Assembly (NCBI GenBank): GCA_025453435.1
Contig: JALOQI010000028.1
Span: forward strand, 1-12,993
Length of the DNA stretch: 12,993 nt
Direction: 5' to 3'
Origin: Candidatus Omnitrophota bacterium
GTDB taxonomy: Bacteria > Omnitrophota > Koll11 > Gygaellales > Profunditerraquicolaceae
Below are positions 1 through 5,743 of the stretch, in pieces. Made by a program: the position numbers and the translations under genes. Position 1 is the first letter of the stretch; each line of letters starts with the position of its first letter. The notes under the pieces were generated by a model. That model was not told where the DNA came from and did not search any database. It worked only from the letters and a program-made list of their open reading frames with translations.

Positions 1-659
1 TGGATGAGACAAACGGTTTTGTTGCCGGCATATTCTCGACTCATCCGCCGGTGCGCAGCAGGATCGCTGTTCTGACTGATATGGCCCATTTATCACTGGA
101 AGATCTGGAGCATAAACTGAAAGATTTTCGGCGTGTATCCCCGATCATGTCTCAAAGGGTGGGTGCAATTGAGGGTTTCTCCCCGGCAGGATGGGCGGCT
201 GATCCGATCAGGAGTCAGTCGGACATCAATGTGAAGAACGCATGCCCTAAGTGCTGTAAAATCCTGGTTTCGAAAAACTATGAAGGCGTTCCTTTATCTA
301 TATGCATAGATTGCGGAGGCACTTTTGTAGACCAGGACAGGCTGACCAGGATCCTCTACAGGCAGGATTCAGTTTACAGTCCTGAATTGCTGCGTTTATG
401 CCAGTTGATACTTGAAGATCTCAAGGCATCCCACGTTTTAAATAAAATAGACCCTCGATGCGCCTGGGTCATCGATTGTCCTGCCTGCGGCAGTAAAATG
501 CATCATGAATTTTATGCGTTTTCATACGCGGTTGAAATCGACAGGTGTCTTTCCTGCAAGAAAGTATGGTTTGGAAAAAACGAATTGGAAATTTTGCAGT
601 ATCTGTTCGAGCACAATAAAGAATTATTTCAAGTGGGAGAGTTTTTTGCTAAAACTTAA
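1..659 (+). CDS. M48 (HtpX-like) metalloprotease C-terminus with two TFIIB-type zinc ribbons (5' partial)
   Basis: The reading frame is open from the window edge (first full codon at base 3), so the start is missing and 218 residues are visible. The first residues contain FSTHPPVRSRIAVL, the conserved C-terminal motif of M48 peptidases such as HtpX (usually FSTHPPLxxRIxxL). The HExxH catalytic motif and membrane segments would lie upstream. A linker follows, then two four-cysteine ribbons of zf-TFIIB type: C81-x2-C84 with C101-x2-C104 (CIDCGGTFVDQDRL), and C159-x2-C162 with C182-x2-C185 (DRCLSCKKVWFGKNEL), in visible-residue numbering. M48 proteases of this kind degrade misfolded membrane proteins. 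The zinc ribbons probably bind a substrate or partner; that is inference. An internal GTG at 51 could be mistaken for the start, but the M48 motif lies partly upstream of it. Family call is good; substrate unknown. Confidence 0.82.
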   Translation, partial: DETNGFVAGIFSTHPPVRSRIAVLTDMAHLSLEDLEHKLKDFRRVSPIMSQRVGAIEGFSPAGWAADPIRSQSDINVKNACPKCCKILVSKNYEGVPLSICIDCGGTFVDQDRLTRILYRQDSVYSPELLRLCQLILEDLKASHVLNKIDPRCAWVIDCPACGSKMHHEFYAFSYAVEIDRCLSCKKVWFGKNELEILQYLFEHNKELFQVGEFFAKT

Positions 660-703
660 AGTTGCAACTCTATACATTATAACGAGTTGGCTAAAGCGTC
701 TGC

Positions 704-710
704 AAGGAGG
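704..710 (+). promoter_or_regulatory. Ribosome binding site of glgC
   Basis: AAGGAGG is a near-perfect Shine-Dalgarno sequence ending 6 bases before the ATG at 717. It fixes the glgC start there and rules out the in-frame TTG at 687, which would add ten residues not seen in the family. Confidence 0.85.
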
Positions 711-716
711 TATAAG

Positions 717-1946
717 ATGAAGAATGTTCTTAGCGTAATATTGGGCGGTGGGCGCGGAACGCGCCTTTATCCTTTGACAAAATACCGCGCAAAACCGGCA
801 GTGCCTCTGGCCGGAAAATACCGGCTTATAGATATTCCGATCAGCAACTGCCTGAACTCAGGGCTTACGAAGATATTCGTGCTGACGCAGTTCAATTCCG
901 TATCGCTTAACCGCCATATATTCCGCGCGTATAAATTCGACACATTTTCTCAAGGGTTTGTCGAGGTCCTGGCTGCCGAACAGAACATGGAGCACGGCGA
1001 CTGGTTCCAGGGCTCGGCCGATGCTGTGCGAAAGTGCCTGCGCCATTTCGCAGACCCCCGCCTGGAATACGTGCTGATCCTCTCAGGCGACCAGCTGTAC
1101 AAGATGAACTTTAACGCGATGCTCAATTTCCATTTTGAGAAAAAGGCGGATATCACGATAGCCTGCAATCCTGTGGATGTGGAAGAGACCGCGGAGCTGG
1201 GCATAATGGGCCTGGATAAGAGCAGGCGCATCCGGAAATTCATCGAAAAGCCCAAGCACCGCAGGGATATCGCAGGAATGGAGATATTATCCGAGGGCAG
1301 GCAGAAATACCCCGCGTCAATGGGCATTTATGTGTTCAAGAAAGAAGTGCTCGTCGAGCTTTTGAGCGCTAACAACAAGGCTGATTTCGGAAAAGAGATA
1401 ATCCCCGATGCGATCGGCAGTAAAAAGACATTCGCGTACGTGCACAGCGGCTACTGGAAAGACATAGGTTCGATAGCATCTTTCTACCAGGAGAACATGG
1501 CGTTCGCCGACGCAAGACCTCCGATTGACCTGTTCGACGAAAAGTGGCCGTTTTTCACGCGCCCGAGATTCCTGCCTCTGTCGAAATTCCGCGATTCTGT
1601 CATAAAGGATTCGGATATAGCGGAGGGCACACTTATCACCAAGGCGCAGATACTCCATTCGATCATCGGCCTGCGCTCCAAGATCAGCGCGGGTTCCGTC
1701 ATCGAGGATTCGATCCTGATGGGCAATGATTATTACGATAACAGCACCAAATCCCCGATCCTTGGAATAGGCAAGAACTGCGTCATAAAAAAAGCCATTG
1801 TGGATAAGAACGTGCGCATGGGCGATAACGTCAAGATAATAAACCGCGACAAAGCGGATGATTTCGAGAACGAATACTGCGTCATACGCAACGGCATAGT
1901 AATCATCCCCAAGGCCGCTGTCATACCGTCAGGCACTGTTATATAA
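717..1946 (+). CDS. glgC: Glucose-1-phosphate adenylyltransferase (ADP-glucose pyrophosphorylase)
   Basis: Makes ADP-glucose and pyrophosphate from ATP and glucose-1-phosphate (EC 2.7.7.27), the committed step of bacterial glycogen synthesis in the cytoplasm. The 409-residue protein has the nucleotidyltransferase signature GGGRGTRLYPLT at residues 10-21, then KPAVPLAG (26-33) and YRLIDIPISNC (35-45). WFQGSADAVRK is at 96-106. ILSGDQLY (121-128) holds D125, equivalent to the catalytic Asp of E. coli GlgC. FIEKPK is the sugar-phosphate-binding Lys motif, and YWKDIGSIASFY closes the catalytic domain. The C-terminal third, rich in Ile/Val and Gly (ILMGND, IGKNCVIKKAIV), is the left-handed beta-helix. 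Length is close to the usual 400-430. The strong ribosome site at 704-710 sets the start. Only 57 bp separates it from the upstream protease gene; I see no convincing promoter there. The partner glgP follows. Confidence 0.96.
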   Translation: MKNVLSVILGGGRGTRLYPLTKYRAKPAVPLAGKYRLIDIPISNCLNSGLTKIFVLTQFNSVSLNRHIFRAYKFDTFSQGFVEVLAAEQNMEHGDWFQGSADAVRKCLRHFADPRLEYVLILSGDQLYKMNFNAMLNFHFEKKADITIACNPVDVEETAELGIMGLDKSRRIRKFIEKPKHRRDIAGMEILSEGRQKYPASMGIYVFKKEVLVELLSANNKADFGKEIIPDAIGSKKTFAYVHSGYWKDIGSIASFYQENMAFADARPPIDLFDEKWPFFTRPRFLPLSKFRDSVIKDSDIAEGTLITKAQILHSIIGLRSKISAGSVIEDSILMGNDYYDNSTKSPILGIGKNCVIKKAIVDKNVRMGDNVKIINRDKADDFENEYCVIRNGIVIIPKAAVIPSGTVI

Positions 1947-1954
1947 AAATATGC

Positions 1955-1983
1955 TTGCTATATGTTTGAAACGTATTTATAAT
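1955..1983 (+). promoter_or_regulatory. Sigma70-type promoter for glgP
   Basis: TTGCTA at 1955-1960 and a perfect TATAAT at 1978-1983 are separated by 17 bp. The site lies in the 73-bp gap after glgC and places the expected transcript start near 1990, about 30 bases before the glgP ATG. glgP can therefore be transcribed separately from glgC. Confidence 0.7.
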
Positions 1984-2019
1984 ACGGATTCAAAATAGCT
2001 AGAAGAGGGGTCAGCTCAG

Positions 2020-4026
2020 ATGCCATCCAAACAATTATTGTCGGAATTCCTGTCTCTGGTGCAGGTCGACGGATACGAGGACGTGTTCATTAACGATATC
2101 GTCCACGACAAATTCTTCGGCATGCCGCTTGAGCCTATTATAGCTGCTGAAAAGCGCCTTAAAGCTCCCGAAAGCTCTACCGCGTATTTTTCGATGGAAT
2201 ACGGCCTGGCCACGAGCTTCTACAATAAGTTCTCTTCCTCCAAACCTTTGCACTACAACAACATGATACAGGAGCACGAGGTATTCTCGAATTACAGGCT
2301 GGCGGATTATTTTTTCACGCTCAAGACAGATTCGATAATAGACCTTCCTATATATAGCGGCGGCCTGGGCGTGCTGGCAGGGGATACGGTCAAAACAATG
2401 GCAGATTATAAATTGCCTGTTGTAGCAGTGGGCATGCTCTGGAATACGGGCTATTTCAGGCAGAAATTCTGGTTCAAGTACGGCCAGATGCCAGAGGCAA
2501 TGCACTGGGACCTTTATTCTTATCCGGGCCTGATCCCTTTGAAGAACAAGATAAAAATAACCCTGCGCAATGAAGAGATATATCTGCGCCTGTGGAAATA
2601 TTACGTATACAGCTATAAGCATGACTCTGTCGTGCCCCTGGTCCTTCTGGATTCAAATGCCCAGGAGAACATTGAGAAGAACCGCAGGCTTACGGACCAG
2701 CTTTACCGCAGCGATAATAACTGGATCAAGATAATGCAGAGGATCATACTCGGCATGGGAGGGGTGGCTGCGATCAAAGAGCTGGGTTACAATATCGACC
2801 TTTTTCATCTCAACGAAGGCCACGCGGTGTTCTCATTCATAGAAAAAGCCAGGGGGCTTGGCGAGCAGGCTGTGAAAGACCTGAAGAAGCATTTCGTCTA
2901 TACCTGCCACACGCCTGTTGACGCAGGCCACGACCGTTTCCCTCAGGAAGAACTGAGCCGTATATTGAAGAAAGAAGATTATGAGACAGCCGAATCTTTC
3001 GGCAAAGACAAAAACGGGGTCATCAATCTTACGCTGTTGGCCATGAACGTTTCAAGGTGCGTTAATGCCGTTGCGCACAACCATCAGAAAGTCATGCATA
3101 TACAGTTCCCGAAATATAAGGACCAGATAAAATATGTGACCAACGGCGTGCATCCCCATACCTGGATGTCAGACAGGTTCAAGGAGGTTTTTGAGAACTT
3201 TTCAGGCAAGTTCGGGGATATAAAGGCAAATCCGATGGCGTTGTCAAAGGCGGTTGAACTGCAAAAAGACCCGGAGTTCAGAAAAAGTGTCTGGAATGCG
3301 CATCAGGCGAACAAGCAGGACCTGTGCGATCTGCTGGGAAAATGGAAACTCGACAAGAATTATTTCACGATCTGCTGGGCGCGGCGCGTCGCAGCTTATA
3401 AAAGGCCCAGCCTCATACTTCAGGACGTAAAAGCGCTTATAGAGATAGCTAAAAAGCACGGCCCTATCCAGATAATATTCGCGGGCAAAGCACACCCGAA
3501 TGACAATCTAGGTTTCACGTTCATAAACGAAATGCTCGACCGCGTGGATACGATGACCGATGTATATGACAATCTGCGTTTCATAATGCTCGAAAATTAT
3601 GAAATATCGCTGGCAAAAACTCTGGTCTCGAGCGTCGATGTCTGGCTCAATAACCCGCTTCCGCCTTTCGAAGCTTCAGGCACAAGCGGCATGAAGGCTA
3701 TACTCAACGCCGTATTGCAGGTTTCGACCGTCGACGGCTGGGTTGCCGAGGCGACCGAAATGAACATCGGGAAACTTTTCGGCTATGTCAACGAACAGGG
3801 CTCGATCGGCAACGAGCACGACCTGCATATGAAGGACGATTCGGCGAAGCTTTATCAGGCCCTCGACGATATGGTCAAGCTGTATTACAGGACCAATAAG
3901 GCAGGAGCGGTTGATATCTCTTCCGCATGGATAGACCTGATGATCAACTGCATAGCCGCTTCGGCTTATTTCAATACCTACCGGATGCTGGATGAATACA
4001 AAACGCGTGTCTGGAGCGTCTCATAG
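2020..4026 (+). CDS. glgP: Alpha-glucan (glycogen) phosphorylase, GT35 family
   Basis: Releases glucose-1-phosphate from alpha-1,4-glucan ends with phosphate (EC 2.4.1.1), using pyridoxal phosphate. The 668-residue protein is shorter than E. coli or muscle phosphorylase (about 800-840) and resembles the compact alpha-glucan phosphorylases of deep-branching bacteria. Visible motifs are AYFSMEYGL near residue 50, YSGGLGVLAGD (112-122), HLNEGH (263-268), TNGVHPHTW near 375, RRVAAYKRP near 455 and EASGTSGMKA, whose K559 is the pyridoxal-phosphate lysine. The ATG at 2020 follows a purine-rich GAGGGG. Its own promoter lies at 1955-1983. It works opposite to glgC: one enzyme builds ADP-glucose for storage and the other mobilises the polymer. 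No glgA, glgB or debranching gene is in the window. The stop codon is one base from the next gene's ATG, so the two are probably co-transcribed. Confidence 0.94.
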   Translation: MPSKQLLSEFLSLVQVDGYEDVFINDIVHDKFFGMPLEPIIAAEKRLKAPESSTAYFSMEYGLATSFYNKFSSSKPLHYNNMIQEHEVFSNYRLADYFFTLKTDSIIDLPIYSGGLGVLAGDTVKTMADYKLPVVAVGMLWNTGYFRQKFWFKYGQMPEAMHWDLYSYPGLIPLKNKIKITLRNEEIYLRLWKYYVYSYKHDSVVPLVLLDSNAQENIEKNRRLTDQLYRSDNNWIKIMQRIILGMGGVAAIKELGYNIDLFHLNEGHAVFSFIEKARGLGEQAVKDLKKHFVYTCHTPVDAGHDRFPQEELSRILKKEDYETAESFGKDKNGVINLTLLAMNVSRCVNAVAHNHQKVMHIQFPKYKDQIKYVTNGVHPHTWMSDRFKEVFENFSGKFGDIKANPMALSKAVELQKDPEFRKSVWNAHQANKQDLCDLLGKWKLDKNYFTICWARRVAAYKRPSLILQDVKALIEIAKKHGPIQIIFAGKAHPNDNLGFTFINEMLDRVDTMTDVYDNLRFIMLENYEISLAKTLVSSVDVWLNNPLPPFEASGTSGMKAILNAVLQVSTVDGWVAEATEMNIGKLFGYVNEQGSIGNEHDLHMKDDSAKLYQALDDMVKLYYRTNKAGAVDISSAWIDLMINCIAASAYFNTYRMLDEYKTRVWSVS

Positions 4027-4027
4027 C

Positions 4028-4771
4028 ATGAGACATAGCCTGTTCTTATTGTTTTTTCCTTTTATTGCATGGTCCTGCGCGCACGCGCCAATCCCTTCCG
4101 GCACCCCGTATTCTACTGCCCCGGTTTATCCGTATCATTCAGGCCCTGTGATCAGGCAGGATCTCTATCACAGCGTCGGGCCGTCCGAGACACTCTGGCG
4201 CATCAGCAAGATGTACGATGTGAATATGAACGACATAATGAGGGCGAATAATCTCTCTGATAAGGAGAAGCTCGAGAGAGGACAGCGTTTGCTTATTCCT
4301 AAGGCTGCGCCCCTGAGGCCTGTCATTGCTTTATATAAGTCCGACAAATGGAAATATATAATAATCCATCACAGCGCCACCGACACCGGCAACGCAAATT
4401 CCCTTTTCGATCTGCACAACCGCAGAGGGTTCGACGGCCTTGGCTATGATTTTATAATCGATAACGGCACGGGCGGCAAGCAGGACGGACAGATTGAAGT
4501 ATCTGGCCGGTGGATCAAACAGATAGACGGCGCTCATTGCCTGGCAGGCGGCATGAACCATCAGGGGATAGGGATATGCCTGGTGGGTAATTTCAGCAAA
4601 GAGAGCGTGTCCCGGAAACAGCTGGATTCACTGGTGTATCTGGTAAACATGCTTCGCAAATACTATAATATACCTCAAAGCAGGATAATGGGCCACGGCG
4701 AGGTCCCCGGCGCGGCTACGGAGTGCCCGGGCACGGAATTCCCCTGGAGGGAATTCAAATCCAGGCTGTAA
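4028..4771 (+). CDS. Exported LysM plus N-acetylmuramoyl-L-alanine amidase (amidase_2) protein
   Basis: A 247-residue secreted peptidoglycan hydrolase. The N-terminus is a short signal peptide (hydrophobic residues 5-15). It ends at AWSC17, an imperfect lipobox that would make it a lipoprotein, or at AHA20, a signal peptidase I site. Residues 21-45 are Pro/Ser/Tyr-rich linker. A LysM peptidoglycan-binding domain covers about 47-91 (SETLWRISKMYDV to GQRLLIP). The amidase_2/PGRP domain runs from about 108 to the end. Probable zinc ligands are H114 in IIIHHSAT and the His and Cys of GHGEVPGAATEC. Family members cut the bond between muramic acid and the L-Ala of the stem peptide. I chose the ATG at 4028, one base after the glgP stop, because an upstream in-frame start at 3992 would overlap glgP and put a polar stretch before the signal. 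Its pairing with glycogen genes is unexplained. Confidence 0.88.
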   Translation: MRHSLFLLFFPFIAWSCAHAPIPSGTPYSTAPVYPYHSGPVIRQDLYHSVGPSETLWRISKMYDVNMNDIMRANNLSDKEKLERGQRLLIPKAAPLRPVIALYKSDKWKYIIIHHSATDTGNANSLFDLHNRRGFDGLGYDFIIDNGTGGKQDGQIEVSGRWIKQIDGAHCLAGGMNHQGIGICLVGNFSKESVSRKQLDSLVYLVNMLRKYYNIPQSRIMGHGEVPGAATECPGTEFPWREFKSRL

Positions 4772-4792
4772 AAGGGTGCGGCATTTTATTTT

Positions 4793-4820
4793 TTGAATTT
4801 TCAAAGTCCTGTGCTATACT
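4793..4820 (+). promoter_or_regulatory. Sigma70-type promoter with extended -10
   Basis: TTGAAT (4793-4798), a 16-bp spacer and TATACT (4815-4820). The -10 box is preceded by TGC, giving an extended -10 element. The start of transcription should be near 4827. The RNA would run into the tandem repeat and the terminator at 4929-4958 before reaching the regulator gene at 4973. Confidence 0.68.
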
Positions 4821-4889
4821 GTTCTTTATAGAGCATCGCTGGAAAAGGAGCGTAAACAGTGGCGGACCAAAAGCCAGATAAATTCGGTC

Positions 4890-4939
4890 GGCACAAAATC
4901 AACATCCCCCGGGGCACAAAATCAACATCCCCCGGGGCA
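4890..4939 (+). repeat. 23-bp tandem direct repeat (about 2.2 copies)
   Basis: A 23-bp unit beginning GGCACAAAATCAACATCC is repeated head to tail at 4890-4912 and 4913-4935, and four more bases continue the pattern. Each copy carries the self-complementary core CCCCGGGG (4907-4914 and 4930-4937). The second core is the 5' arm of the terminator that follows, so duplication of the unit also duplicated half a terminator stem. Confidence 0.9.
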
Positions 4940-4958
4940 ACCTCGGGGTTTTTTATTT
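4929..4958 (+). terminator. Rho-independent terminator upstream of the AraC-type regulator
   Basis: CCCCGGGG (4930-4937), loop CAA (4938-4940) and CCTCGGGG (4941-4948) form an eight-pair stem with one G-U pair. Six T (4949-4954) follow, then ATTT. It sits 15 bp before the regulator ATG and downstream of the 4793-4820 promoter. It is therefore either an attenuator for the kinase operon or the end of a short RNA of about 128 nt. The first copy of CCCCGGGG (4907-4914) can pair with either arm and could serve as an antiterminator. Confidence 0.82.
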
Positions 4959-4972
4959 ATAGGGGTGCGGAT

Positions 4973-5728
4973 ATGCCTGAAAAAATACTACTGGTGGACG
5001 ATGACGCCGAGTTCAGGTCGGAGCTTTCCAGCGCTCTGGACGATTATAAAATCATAGAGGCTTCTACGGGCGCGGACGCGATATCTATTTTGCGCAAGCC
5101 AAATGACATAGACCTGGTCATCCTCGACGTGATGCTGCCCGGGCCCAGCGGCACCGAGGTCCTGCGGGAGATAAAAAAACTTTCGCCGGGCCTTGGCATA
5201 ATCATGCTGACAGGCTACAGCTCCAAAGACGTAGCGGTAGAGTCTCTCAAGGGCCATGCGGATGAATATCTTGAAAAGCCGCTCGACATTGATAAGGCAA
5301 AAGAAATAATAGAAAGACTGCTCAGGGATAAGCGGGGAGAGTCAAGGGTTTCTTCGTATGATCTGGACGACAAGATCGAGGTCGTGAAACGTTTTATAGA
5401 ACGGAATTGCCAGAAAAAGGTCGGATTAACCGATGCGGCGCAGGCCGTTTACCTGAGCCCCAAATATCTCAGCAGGCTTTTCAAGGAAAAGACCGGCAAA
5501 GGTTTTAACGAATACAGGCTGAAGATCCTTCTGGACCGGTCCAAAAAACTGCTTTTGTCCACAGGGTATACCATCGGGCAGATATCGGACCAGATGGGTT
5601 ACCAGAACACTGAGTCGTTCATACGCATTTTCGAGAAGCTGGCCCGTATGACACCCACGGAATTCCGCATCAAACACAGATCAAAAAGATCAAGCCTACG
5701 AAAAAAAACCGCAGGAAAGAATAAATAA
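4973..5728 (+). CDS. Response regulator: receiver plus AraC-type DNA-binding domain
   Basis: A 251-residue two-component regulator. The receiver (about 1-118) has the acidic pocket D9-D10-D11, phospho-acceptor D52 in VILDVMLP, T80 in MLTGY and K102 in EKP, so it is fully equipped. Residues about 140-235 are an AraC/XylS helix-turn-helix pair (LTDAAQAVYLSPKYLSRLFK and YTIGQISDQMGYQNTESFIR, ending MTPTEFR), which binds DNA. The tail is Lys/Arg-rich. The ATG at 4973 lies just before the receiver and has a modest AGGGGTG site. An in-frame GTG at 4859 has a better AGGAG site (4846-4850) and would add 38 residues encoded by the tandem repeat and terminator, with no family likeness; I judge it a leader or spurious start. 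The PAS kinase starts 15 bp downstream and is the likely partner. Target genes are unknown. Confidence 0.88.
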   Translation: MPEKILLVDDDAEFRSELSSALDDYKIIEASTGADAISILRKPNDIDLVILDVMLPGPSGTEVLREIKKLSPGLGIIMLTGYSSKDVAVESLKGHADEYLEKPLDIDKAKEIIERLLRDKRGESRVSSYDLDDKIEVVKRFIERNCQKKVGLTDAAQAVYLSPKYLSRLFKEKTGKGFNEYRLKILLDRSKKLLLSTGYTIGQISDQMGYQNTESFIRIFEKLARMTPTEFRIKHRSKRSSLRKKTAGKNK

Positions 5729-5743
5729 AAGCGGTTGTCCGCT

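Noticed and set aside
646..676. Possible promoter for glgC (TTGCTA, 19-bp spacer, TATACA)
   Set aside because: The spacer is too long and the -10 box is weak, so I do not list it. glgC may have this promoter or be read through from the upstream gene.
687..716. TTG start ten codons upstream for glgC
   Set aside because: The ATG at 717 has AAGGAGG at 6-base spacing and gives the standard GlgC N-terminus.
2035..2622. A 195-codon open frame on the minus strand opposite glgP
   Set aside because: It lies wholly inside a gene with every phosphorylase motif, and its protein has no recognisable domain and an odd composition. It is a shadow of the coding strand, as are the other minus-strand frames.
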